Below, piece by piece: positions 1 through 7,032 of a DNA stretch of 64,000 bases. The notes beneath the pieces were generated by a model. That model ran no database searches. It saw only the letters and a list, made by a program, of their open reading frames with translations, and was not told where the DNA came from. The position numbers and the translations under genes are program-made. Origin of the DNA: Mucilaginibacter sp. SG564 (GTDB lineage: Bacteria; Bacteroidota; Bacteroidia; Sphingobacteriales; Sphingobacteriaceae). Position 1 is the stretch's first letter. Each line of letters starts with the position of its first letter. The stretch is taken from NCBI RefSeq assembly GCF_013149275.1, contig NZ_JABGNA010000001.1, positions 930,001 through 994,000 on the forward strand, written 5' to 3'.

Positions 1-273
1 CTTAAACAGCAAGGTATAACCGATTTTAGCGGCCTCCTGCCGCATGATGTATTTAACTTTAATCAATTGCTCACACTAAGGGGATTCATTTTCATGGTTA
101 TTGGTGGCTTTCTGGTGGGCTTTGGCACCCGGTATGCAGGCGGTTGCACATCGGGGCACGCCATTATGGGTATCTCAACTTTACAATGGCCATCTGTTGT
201 AGCCACATGCTGCTTCATGGCGGGTGGCCTTGTCATGACCTGGTTTATTTTGCCTTATCTTATTAGCTTGTAA
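1..273 (+). CDS. YeeE/YedE-family sulfur-transport membrane protein, 5' partial
   Basis: The frame is open from base 1 with no start codon in the window, so this is the C-terminal 90 residues of a gene that begins further left. An internal TTG at 67 is not needed as a start. The visible part has two membrane segments and the Gly-rich element [16 protein letters not shown], whose Cys lies in the family's conserved pore motif. YeeE/YedE proteins of this type are linked to uptake of thiosulfate or other sulfur compounds across the inner membrane. The next gene starts 1 base after this stop and is the matching second half, so the two probably form one transporter. The substrate cannot be read from the sequence. 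Confidence 0.8.
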   Translation, partial: LKQQGITDFSGLLPHDVFNFNQLLTLRGFIFMVIGGFLVGFGTRYAGGCTSGHAIMGISTLQWPSVVATCCFMAGGLVMTWFILPYLISL

Positions 274-274
274 T

Positions 275-685
275 ATGCCTAACATTAAATATCTCATCAT
301 CGGAATGCTTTTTGGGATTGTGCTGGTTAAATCGGAAGTGATATCCTGGTTCCGGATACAGGAAATGTTCCGGCTGCAATCATTTCATATGTACGGCATT
401 ATCGGCAGCGCCATTGTAGTTGGTCTTATCTCTGTATTACTGATCAGGCGTTTTCAGGCCAAAACCATATCCGGAGAACCTATCGTTATCCCGGTTAAAA
501 AATTCCACTGGGGTAATGTTTATGGTGGCTTGATATTTGGGCTGGGCTGGGCTATAACAGGAGCATGCCCGGGTCCGCTGTTTGCTCAGATAGGCAGTGG
601 TTTCTTTGTAATTATAGTTACGCTACTGAGCGCCATAGCCGGTACCTGGGTTTATGGCCTGCTCAGGGACAAGCTTCCGCACTGA
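275..685 (+). CDS. YeeE/YedE (DUF6691-type) transporter second half
   Basis: A 136-residue, four-segment membrane protein with the signature GLGWAITGACPGPLFAQIG near residues 89-107, the counterpart of the Cys-containing pore motif in the upstream gene. In Bacteroidota and proteobacteria this split arrangement of two short YeeE/YedE proteins is common and the pair is thought to make one sulfur-compound channel. It starts 1 base after the upstream stop, so the two are surely co-transcribed. It ends 36 bp before a convergent acetyltransferase gene, with no clear terminator hairpin between. The family call is secure; thiosulfate as substrate is an inference. Confidence 0.8.
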   Translation: MPNIKYLIIGMLFGIVLVKSEVISWFRIQEMFRLQSFHMYGIIGSAIVVGLISVLLIRRFQAKTISGEPIVIPVKKFHWGNVYGGLIFGLGWAITGACPGPLFAQIGSGFFVIIVTLLSAIAGTWVYGLLRDKLPH

Positions 686-721
686 TTTACTGTCGATGAT
701 AAACTATGATTTGTTTCAGTT

Positions 722-1297
722 TTAATTTCCACCAGCATCCTGTACATCGCTAATTGAACGAATAACCCGCGCCGGGTTTCCTCCTACAAGGGTATTCGGT
801 GGGACATTCTTAGTAACTACAGAACCTGCGGCTACAACCGAGTTTTTGCCTATTGTTACGCCACCGATGATAATTGCACCGGCGGCGATCCAAACGTTTC
901 TTTCGATTACAATAGGCTTTCCGATGGTAACGGAACGACGTTGCGATGGATCAAGGGGATGTCCAGTGGTAATAATACTTACATTCGGCCCAATCATCAC
1001 ATCATCTCCTATGTCGAGCCCGCCAAGATCATAGAAAGTACAGTTCTGATTAATAAAGACATTACGCCCTATACGGATCTCGTTCCCACCAGCGGTATAG
1101 AATGGGGGGATCAGCGAAAAGCGTTCATCCACATCTTTGCCAATAAGCTCGCTGAATAGGGCTCGAATTTCATCAGCATCATTAAATGTCAATCGGTTAA
1201 GTTTTGTGGTAATCTCCATCGCCTGTTTTACGTTTGCCACCATGGCCGCCGACTCTGGTGTTCTTCTGTAAATTATCCTGGTGTTATCGTCATTCAT
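722..1297 (-). CDS. Sugar O-acetyltransferase (maltose acetyltransferase/NodL type)
   Basis: A 191-residue left-handed beta-helix acetyltransferase. An N-terminal helical region of about 60 residues (maltose-acetyltransferase type) is followed by hexapeptide repeats (for example VFINQNCTFYDLGGLDIGDDVMIG-type coils) and the catalytic His in ITTGHPLDP. The C-terminal coil is VVTKNVPPNTLVGGNPARVI, the usual acetyl-CoA-binding end of the family. It should transfer acetyl from acetyl-CoA to a hydroxyl of a sugar in the cytoplasm. It stands alone, convergent with the YeeE pair and divergent from the thioredoxin gene, so no pathway can be assigned. The true acceptor sugar is not predictable. Confidence 0.85.
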   Translation of the reverse strand: MNDDNTRIIYRRTPESAAMVANVKQAMEITTKLNRLTFNDADEIRALFSELIGKDVDERFSLIPPFYTAGGNEIRIGRNVFINQNCTFYDLGGLDIGDDVMIGPNVSIITTGHPLDPSQRRSVTIGKPIVIERNVWIAAGAIIIGGVTIGKNSVVAAGSVVTKNVPPNTLVGGNPARVIRSISDVQDAGGN

Positions 1298-1404
1298 TAT
1301 TTGTTACTTTTTTAGCTTATAATTGCCTTCCCCTCTCATCGAAGTAAAGTTAGTAATAGAAGTCTCGGGGAAATTATATTTTTAACCAAAGACTTTACCC
1401 AATA

Positions 1405-1992
1405 ATGGAAAAGAAAAAATTAACTGCTGGTAATATTACCTATCTGCTGTCGGCGGCTATTATAGTTATTATGCTGGTAAACCCAACAGCGAAAGCTTTA
1501 TTGATACGAGGTTTGATTGGTATTGGTTTTTTTAAGCCCGACATCCCTGTTCAGGTATCGAAAAAAGCTTTAGCCGACCCCTTTAATATCTCTTTCAGGG
1601 ATAGCACAGGAAGGATTTTAAATACAGCCGATTTAAAAGGTAAAGTGATATTTGTAAATTTTTGGGCCACATGGTGTCCGCCTTGTATCGCGGAAATGCC
1701 TACCCTTAATGGGTTCTATAAGCAGTATAAAAATGCTCCCAATGTGGTTTTCATACTGGCCGATGTAGATAACAACTATACAAAAGCCAACGAGTTTATG
1801 AAAAAACATCATTACGTTTTACCTGTGTATACATTAGCCAGTAATATACCGGAAGACATCATGGACGGAACAATCCCAACTACCCTGGTATTTAATAAAA
1901 AAGGCGAACTGGTATTTAGACATACTAATACTGCTAATTACAACAGCGCGGGATTTACAGATTATTTCACTACCCTATTAAACAATAAGTAG
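1405..1992 (+). CDS. TlpA/ResA-like membrane-anchored thioredoxin
   Basis: A 195-residue protein with one N-terminal membrane anchor (about residues 11-45) and a periplasmic thioredoxin fold. The active site reads FWATWCPPC, with Cys91 and Cys94, and the cis-proline loop is GTIPTT. TlpA/ResA proteins reduce disulfides in extracytoplasmic proteins, often apocytochromes c. No cytochrome-maturation or DsbD-like partner lies beside it, so the specific client is unknown. The ATG at 1405 gives a complete anchor. Upstream is the divergent acetyltransferase gene; downstream a 139 bp AT-rich gap precedes the arabinofuranosidase. Confidence 0.85.
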   Translation: MEKKKLTAGNITYLLSAAIIVIMLVNPTAKALLIRGLIGIGFFKPDIPVQVSKKALADPFNISFRDSTGRILNTADLKGKVIFVNFWATWCPPCIAEMPTLNGFYKQYKNAPNVVFILADVDNNYTKANEFMKKHHYVLPVYTLASNIPEDIMDGTIPTTLVFNKKGELVFRHTNTANYNSAGFTDYFTTLLNNK

Positions 1993-2131
1993 CTACTTCA
2001 ATTAATTGTTTTCTGAACACAAAATATGCCTTATCAATTAAACATGATTTTAATTAAATTAATTGTTGTTATTTTAACACTTATTAATTTTTTTTCTTTT
2101 CTTTACAATTCCAATATCAAAACCTCATTCA

Positions 2132-3682
2132 ATGAAAAAGAAAACACTTACCCATCTCTTTACTTGCTTACTGTGTTTTGGTTCGGCTACAGCTTTTAGC
2201 CAAACCGGAACGATTACCATTAGTGATAATTCAAAAACCACCATTGATAAGAATATCTACGGGCAATTTGCCGAGCACCTTGGTCATGGAATATATGGGG
2301 GTTTTTGGGTTGATAAGAGCCTTCCTGTAAAAAAGCAGGATCGTATCAGGCTTGATGTTGTTGAAGCATTAAAGAAAATAAAGATCCCGAATCTGCGCTG
2401 GCCCGGCGGTTGTTTTGCTGATGAATATCATTGGCGCGATGGTATAGGTCCGGCGGCACAACGCCCGCGTATGGTGAACACCAATTGGGGCGGTGTAACC
2501 GAGGATAACAGCTTTGGTACCCATGAATTCCTGGAACTTTGCAGTTTATTGAAGTGTGAGCCCTATGTAGCAGGCAATGTGGGCAGCGGCACAGTGGAAG
2601 AAATGTCTAAATGGATTGAATACTTAAATTCCAACAGTACAAGCACAGTCGTTAAGGAAAGAGCCAAAAACGGTCACCCGGAACCATATAAAGTTACTTT
2701 TTGGGGTGTGGGTAATGAAAGCTGGGGTTGCGGTGGCAATATGACACCCGAGTATTATGTAAACCAATTTAAACGCTATGCCTCTTTTGCTAAGGATTAT
2801 CCGGGCGCAAGGCTTAAAAAAATAGCCAGCGGCCCCAATGCCGATGATTATAACTGGACAGAAGTATGCATGAAAAACATCCCGCTGCATATGCTTTACG
2901 GCCTGTCGCTTCACTACTACACTATACCAACCGGTAACTGGGGTAAAAAAGGTTCAGCTACCTCATTTAGTGAAAGCGAATATTTCAATACCATGGTAAA
3001 CTGCCTTAAAATGGAGGAGTTGGTAACCAAACACTCGGCTATTATGGATAAATATGATCCGGAGAAAAAAGTAGCCCTCGTAGTTGATGAATGGGGCGTT
3101 TGGACAGATCCTGAACCCGGCACTAACCCTGGTTTCCTGTATCAGCAAAACAGCCTTCGTGATGCGCTGATAGCAGGCACCACGCTAAATATTTTCAACA
3201 ATCACAGCGACCGGGTAAAAATGGCCGCGCTGGCACAAACAGTTAACGTTTTACAGTCACTCATTTTAACCGATAAAGAAAAAATGGTGCTTACCCCTAC
3301 CTATCATGTATTTGACATGTACAAAGTTCACCAGGATGCCAAATACCTGCCTATAAAATTAGATGTTACTGATTATGAAGTTGATGGTAAAAAGATAGCG
3401 GCTGTAAATGCTTCGGCTTCACAGGATGCCGCGGGCAAGGTACATATCTCATTGGTTAACCTGGATATTCATCACCCGATAACCATTACAACGGGTTTGC
3501 AGGATATCAAATGGTCGGCAGTAAGCGGTCAGATACTCACTTCGGCCAATGTAACCAATATCAACACTTTCGCTGATCCCAACAAAATACACCTGAGTAA
3601 TTTTACCGGGGCGAAAAAGGATGGTGATAAACTGGTGGTTACATTACCAGCTAAATCAATAGTGACTTTGGAGTTGAATTAA
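2132..3682 (+). CDS. Alpha-L-arabinofuranosidase, GH51, secreted
   Basis: A 516-residue enzyme with a signal peptide ending near FSQ (residue 24). It has the family's opening FAEHLGHGIYGG and a TIM barrel with the acid/base Glu196 in WGVGNES and the nucleophile Glu320 in VVDEWGVW, then a C-terminal beta domain. GH51 enzymes remove terminal alpha-L-arabinofuranosyl groups from arabinan and arabinoxylan. Length and motifs match complete bacterial members. It stands alone: upstream is the thioredoxin, and downstream a REP-like inverted repeat and a convergent oxidoreductase, so it is not part of a visible polysaccharide-use locus. Confidence 0.92.
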   Translation: MKKKTLTHLFTCLLCFGSATAFSQTGTITISDNSKTTIDKNIYGQFAEHLGHGIYGGFWVDKSLPVKKQDRIRLDVVEALKKIKIPNLRWPGGCFADEYHWRDGIGPAAQRPRMVNTNWGGVTEDNSFGTHEFLELCSLLKCEPYVAGNVGSGTVEEMSKWIEYLNSNSTSTVVKERAKNGHPEPYKVTFWGVGNESWGCGGNMTPEYYVNQFKRYASFAKDYPGARLKKIASGPNADDYNWTEVCMKNIPLHMLYGLSLHYYTIPTGNWGKKGSATSFSESEYFNTMVNCLKMEELVTKHSAIMDKYDPEKKVALVVDEWGVWTDPEPGTNPGFLYQQNSLRDALIAGTTLNIFNNHSDRVKMAALAQTVNVLQSLILTDKEKMVLTPTYHVFDMYKVHQDAKYLPIKLDVTDYEVDGKKIAAVNASASQDAAGKVHISLVNLDIHHPITITTGLQDIKWSAVSGQILTSANVTNINTFADPNKIHLSNFTGAKKDGDKLVVTLPAKSIVTLELN

Positions 3683-3698
3683 TACTTGTCTACACAGT

Positions 3699-3776
3699 GT
3701 CATCCTGAGCGTAGCGAAGGATCTATTAACAGATAGGCATATCGAAGAGCAGATCCTTCGCTACGCTCAGGATGAC
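3699..3776. repeat. REP-like inverted repeat, copy 1
   Basis: Two perfectly complementary 26-base arms, at 3699-3724 and 3751-3776, flank a 26-base spacer. The left arm begins GTCATCCTGAGCGTAGCGAA. The element fills the gap between two convergent genes, 17 bases after one stop and 18 bases before the other. The transcript can fold the same way from either strand, so it could end or stabilise both messages. A diverged second copy lies at 20217-20282. Sequences of this type are widespread intergenic repeats in Bacteroidota, from general knowledge. Confidence 0.85.
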
Positions 3777-3793
3777 AAATTGTTCTGTTGAGG

Positions 3794-5236
3794 CTACTTC
3801 ACCTTAATCCCCCAAATATCACTCAACGCTTTTTTAGCGGCATGATAACCACACATGCCATGTACGCCGCCACCTGGTGGTGTGGATGACGAGCAGATAT
3901 AAAGCCCCTTAGCTGATGTTTTATAAGGCGACCAGCGCAATGCAGGTCTGGTAAACAGCTGCCCAATATCGATAACCCCGCCATTGATGTCCCCACCAAT
4001 ATAGTTAGGGTTATATTGCTCCATTTGTGTGGTATTGAAAGTGTGCCTGGCTAATATAGTATCCCTGAAACCTGGTGCAAAACGCTCAACCTGTTGCTCA
4101 ATAATAGTTGTCATGTCTTTCTCCGAACCATTGGGTACATGGCAATAAGCCCAGGCCGTTTGTTTGCCTTCTGGCGCACGTGACGAATCAAACTGGCTTT
4201 GCTGTGCTAATAACACAAACGGTTTTTCGGGGTGTTCACCTTTCCAAATACGTTCCTCGCCAATGGCTATCTCTTCAAATGTATTGCCTATGTGTACAGT
4301 TCCGGCCTGTTTAACCTGTTCGGCTTTAAAGGGTATTGGCGCGTTAAGAGCCCAATCTATCTTAAATACGCCCATTCCGTAACGATAGCGCTCCAATTGC
4401 CATTTATACAGGGATGAAAACCGGTGCCCTGCTATTTTCAGAAGTTGTTTGGGCGTGATATCAAACAATACAGCGTGTGCAGATGGCAGCTGGTTTAATG
4501 ACTCAATGTACCGGTCGGTTTCTATTTGCCCTCCTATCGAAATAAAATAAGAACCTAAGGCATTAGCTATTTGTTTTGACCCGCCCTTTGGTACAGGCCA
4601 GCCTTTTAAATGCCCCTGCGCCATCAGTACCAGGCCAATGGCTGATGTAGCTAAATTGCTTAAGGGCTGTATGGCATGTGCTGCCATCCCGGCAAATAAG
4701 CCTTTCGCGGCTTGGGTTTTAAAACGTTTCTCTAAAAAGCTGGCCGAGGTTAAGCCATCAAGGCCAAATTGGGCCATAGCCAACGGGTGCTTGGGAAAAT
4801 GCAGCGGACCTAAAGCATCGGGTGCTATGAGCGGCCAGTTTTGTACAACGGGTTTGATGAGTTTGAGGTATGCCTGTTCATCGGCACCTAACAAGCTGGC
4901 GGTTTGTTCGATTGATTGGGTTAAAATAGCGGCCGTGCCATCATCAAAGGGGTGCGCGGCCGCTATTTCTGGATAAATATATTCTAACCCGTGCTGTTGC
5001 AGTGGTAATGTTTCAAAAAAGGGTGACGCTGCTGCCAGGGGATGTATAGCCGAACATATATCATGAAGGTAACCCGGCAATGTCAATTCAGCCGAACGCA
5101 GCCCTCCTCCTATCTCCTTTTTACCTTCTATCAATAATACAGATAAACCGTTTTGTTGTAATAAAATGGAGGCCGCCAAACCGTTAGGTCCGGAGCCTAC
5201 AATTACGGCATCATAATCGCGTTTTTCGGGCTTCAT
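3794..5236 (-). CDS. Phytoene-desaturase-like FAD/NAD(P)-dependent oxidoreductase
   Basis: A 480-residue flavoprotein. The N-terminal Rossmann motif is VIVGSGPNGLAAS (residues 10-22), followed by the Glu that binds FAD ribose in LLIEGKKEIGGGLRS. The C-terminal FAD motif is CSSSTPPGGGVHGMCGYHAA. This matches the phytoene dehydrogenase/PYROXD2-like group of amine-oxidase-fold proteins, not the classic carotenoid CrtI with a known gene cluster: no crtB, crtE or other carotenoid gene is nearby. The substrate is therefore unknown. It is convergent with the GH51 gene across the REP-like repeat. Its start lies 91 bp beyond the carbonic anhydrase stop on the same strand, so it may be read with that operon. 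Confidence 0.8.
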   Translation of the reverse strand: MKPEKRDYDAVIVGSGPNGLAASILLQQNGLSVLLIEGKKEIGGGLRSAELTLPGYLHDICSAIHPLAAASPFFETLPLQQHGLEYIYPEIAAAHPFDDGTAAILTQSIEQTASLLGADEQAYLKLIKPVVQNWPLIAPDALGPLHFPKHPLAMAQFGLDGLTSASFLEKRFKTQAAKGLFAGMAAHAIQPLSNLATSAIGLVLMAQGHLKGWPVPKGGSKQIANALGSYFISIGGQIETDRYIESLNQLPSAHAVLFDITPKQLLKIAGHRFSSLYKWQLERYRYGMGVFKIDWALNAPIPFKAEQVKQAGTVHIGNTFEEIAIGEERIWKGEHPEKPFVLLAQQSQFDSSRAPEGKQTAWAYCHVPNGSEKDMTTIIEQQVERFAPGFRDTILARHTFNTTQMEQYNPNYIGGDINGGVIDIGQLFTRPALRWSPYKTSAKGLYICSSSTPPGGGVHGMCGYHAAKKALSDIWGIKVK

Positions 5237-5327
5237 GTATAAAGGCTGATGTTTAAAAGCTCACTAAGGTATTTAAATAAAGGCTTTTTACCTTAATGAT
5301 TTTAAAAACACAGCTGCATTTTCAGGA

Positions 5328-5945
5328 TCAATTCAATACCTCGCCTGCGTGGGTAGCTTCGGGCACCTCGATCAGTTTACCGGAACGTACATCATAAATG
5401 TAACCGTAAATCGGGATGTTGCCGGCCACCAGCGGATGCTGCCTGATGCGCTGCACATCTTCTACAACACTTGCCTCCAGATTTTTAAAAGTAAGGAAAG
5501 CGATGTGCCGCGCTTCGTTTGATCCGCCGCTTTCTTCGGTATTTCGCCATCCATGTTCATCAACAGTGGCGGTTTTCAAACTTTTAGCCAGCAAATCGCG
5601 GATAATATCATCGGTAAACAAGGCCATACCGCAATCGGTATGATGGATCACGAACCATTCTTTGGTACCCAACAGTTTGTGCGATATCACCAGCGAACGA
5701 ATGGCATCATCACTCGCCCTGCCACCGGCATTACGGATCACATGGGCATCGCCTTCGGCCAAACCTGCATACTGGGCAGGATCAAGCCGGGCATCCATAC
5801 AGGTTAAAATAGCAAACTGCCGCGCTGGTGGTATGGTTAATTCGCCTTTGTCGCCAAAGTGTTTTACATATTCCTGATTAGCCGAAAGTACCTGTTGGTG
5901 AACTTTCGACTTTATTTTTTGCAATGGATCAATTACGTTTGACAT
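5328..5945 (-). CDS. Beta-carbonic anhydrase
   Basis: A 205-residue cytoplasmic zinc enzyme that interconverts CO2 and bicarbonate. The zinc ligands and catalytic pair are visible: Cys49-Met-Asp51-Ala-Arg53 ([10 protein letters not shown]), and His102 and Cys105 in HHTDCGM; RNAGGR lies between them. The length matches the short, Rv1284-like beta class. The only two cysteines are the two zinc ligands, so the protein is sulfur-poor. It starts 25 bp after the peroxiredoxin-like gene on the same strand, so the two almost surely form one operon behind the cysteine-containing leader frames at 6677-6853. Confidence 0.92.
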   Translation of the reverse strand: MSNVIDPLQKIKSKVHQQVLSANQEYVKHFGDKGELTIPPARQFAILTCMDARLDPAQYAGLAEGDAHVIRNAGGRASDDAIRSLVISHKLLGTKEWFVIHHTDCGMALFTDDIIRDLLAKSLKTATVDEHGWRNTEESGGSNEARHIAFLTFKNLEASVVEDVQRIRQHPLVAGNIPIYGYIYDVRSGKLIEVPEATHAGEVLN

Positions 5946-5970
5946 GGTATCTCTTTATTTAAGATGATGA

Positions 5971-6618
5971 TCAGGCAGATTTTCTGCTGTGGTTGATCAA
6001 TGCCGATTCATAAACCGAAGCAATAACATCATCGGCAGAAAATGTACCCAGGAAGTCAAAATCAATATGGCTGTATACAATCTGTTTGGATGGGTCGACA
6101 ATGTAAGTAGCCAATAGCGGCGCATTTACGTCGATACCTGAAAACCTGTTCCAAACCGGATCTTCGTCAGAGAATACCCTGAATGCCTGTGCCAGTTCCT
6201 TTTGCTCGTCGTAATAAAAATTAAGGGTAAAACTGTGCTCCCAGGCTCTTTTTTCCAATTCCTCGGTGCGTTCATCGCTGATGATCAACAGATTTCCGCC
6301 GCTGGCCTTTATTTCATTATGGATATTGTTAAGCTGTTTAAGCAAGGTAAAACCATGATCGCGCCAGTGATGTGAGTAAAAAGCAATTACCAGTGGTTTA
6401 TTTAAAAGATGTCTTAATGAAACAGGGCCGTGCACTTCGGCACCGTTAAAAAACTGTTGCCAGCGGTTGTAAGTACTATAGAATTTTAGATCTGGTATAT
6501 AATTGCCGGCTTTAACAGGCTTCAAAGGCTGGTATGGCTTAAACGGAAGATCAGCATCGGCAACGATCTCTGACAGGTCAAAAAATGGATATTTGGTATT
6601 ATTATTTGTAGTTAACAT
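5971..6618 (-). CDS. Peroxiredoxin-like protein lacking all cysteines
   Basis: A 215-residue protein with a thioredoxin/AhpC-TSA-like fold: LVIAFYSHHWRDHG (residues 76-89), LLIISDE, and a TYIVDPSKQIVYSHIDFDF strand pair near the C-terminus. Where related redoxins carry Trp-Cys-x-x-Cys or a peroxidatic Cys, this one has Trp85-Arg-Asp-His-Gly89. There is no Cys in the whole protein and the only Met is the initiator. It cannot be a thiol peroxidase, so the function is unknown; a sulfur-free scaffold or a protein made during sulfur limitation is my inference. It is the first gene of an operon with the carbonic anhydrase, behind two Cys-containing leader frames. The ATG at 6618 is the natural start. 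Confidence 0.7.
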   Translation of the reverse strand: MLTTNNNTKYPFFDLSEIVADADLPFKPYQPLKPVKAGNYIPDLKFYSTYNRWQQFFNGAEVHGPVSLRHLLNKPLVIAFYSHHWRDHGFTLLKQLNNIHNEIKASGGNLLIISDERTEELEKRAWEHSFTLNFYYDEQKELAQAFRVFSDEDPVWNRFSGIDVNAPLLATYIVDPSKQIVYSHIDFDFLGTFSADDVIASVYESALINHSRKSA

Positions 6619-6676
6619 TTTTTTATAGCGTAAGATTAAACGAATTGAATTTGATTGATACGGTAATAGTTGAGCG

Positions 6677-6769
6677 TCAACAACTGCACAATCCGTAAAC
6701 TACAGGGTAGTCAGCTAATAGCCGGGCAACTGCGGGCTTGTTTAATTGATTTACCAGGTAAGCGTTCAT
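6677..6769 (-). CDS. Candidate leader peptide 2, 30 residues ending Cys-Ser-Cys
   Basis: On the minus strand an ATG at 6769 opens a 30-codon frame that stops at 6677. The peptide begins MNAYLVNQ and its only cysteines are at positions 28 and 30, immediately before the stop. The end of the frame overlaps a small perfect hairpin (GTTGA, 3-base loop, TCAAC, at 6669-6681). It lies 58 bases before the sulfur-free peroxiredoxin-like gene. Cysteine codons at the end of a short leader suggest that ribosome pausing senses Cys-tRNA. This is inferred from position and codon content only. Confidence 0.5.
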   Translation of the reverse strand: MNAYLVNQLNKPAVARLLADYPVVYGLCSC

Positions 6770-6835
6770 AAAATGTATGTTAAATAATGAGATCAGTAAA
6801 ATATGATATTAGGCGGGAGAGGCAGAAACTGTTGC

Positions 6836-6853
6836 TCAACAACAGCAACACAT
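6836..6853 (-). CDS. Candidate leader peptide 1: Met-Cys-Cys-Cys-Cys-stop
   Basis: Reading the minus strand from 6853 gives ATG TGT TGC TGT TGT TGA, a five-residue frame with four consecutive Cys codons. All four codons and the stop lie inside a perfect 7-bp hairpin (arms 6830-6836 and 6844-6850, 7-base loop), so a stalled ribosome would prevent the fold. It is the first of two Cys-containing leader frames before the sulfur-free peroxiredoxin-like gene. Cys-rich upstream frames that sense cysteine are known from mycobacteria; relation to those is by analogy only. Confidence 0.5.
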   Translation of the reverse strand: MCCCC

Positions 6854-6940
6854 GACCATTGTGCCATCGGCACGATGCAAAACGAAGTGTGTATTTAATA
6901 TGAATTTACTGCCCGACATGATTTTGAATGTTCTGAAGTT

Positions 6941-6948
6941 CAAATATA
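6941..6948 (-). promoter_or_regulatory. Possible -7 element for the leader/peroxiredoxin-like operon
   Basis: The minus strand reads TATATTTG here, a full match to the Bacteroidota -7 consensus TAnnTTTG, about 85-90 bases upstream of the first leader frame. No convincing TTTG -33 box is seen at the usual distance, so this is only a candidate. Confidence 0.35.
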
Positions 6949-7032
6949 CTATAATATCTATATATTTAGTATACATTTTTATAAATTATTTTTTCTCCTT
7001 TTGTTTTCTATCTTTCACACAAATAATTCCCT

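Larger units (their letters stand above)
6619..7032. other. 414 bp divergent intergenic region
   Basis: This gap separates the minus-strand peroxiredoxin-like operon from the plus-strand L,D-transpeptidase gene. It holds the two Cys leader frames with their hairpins, the TATATTTG candidate on the minus strand, and a very AT-rich tract at 6940-7020 that should contain promoters for both directions. The element at 6908-6932 (CTGCCCGACATGATTTTGAA and following bases) is nearly repeated at 9006-9034 upstream of the SusC gene. An 81-codon plus-strand frame across it runs into the next gene in another frame and has no protein-like features. Confidence 0.6.

Noticed and set aside
3699..3776. Two repeated arms as the start of a CRISPR array.
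   Set aside because: There are only two arms, they are inverted rather than direct, and no cas gene is present.
3794..5236. Carotenoid biosynthesis (crtI) gene.
   Set aside because: The flavoprotein fold fits, but the sequence is of the PYROXD2-like type and no carotenoid genes surround it.
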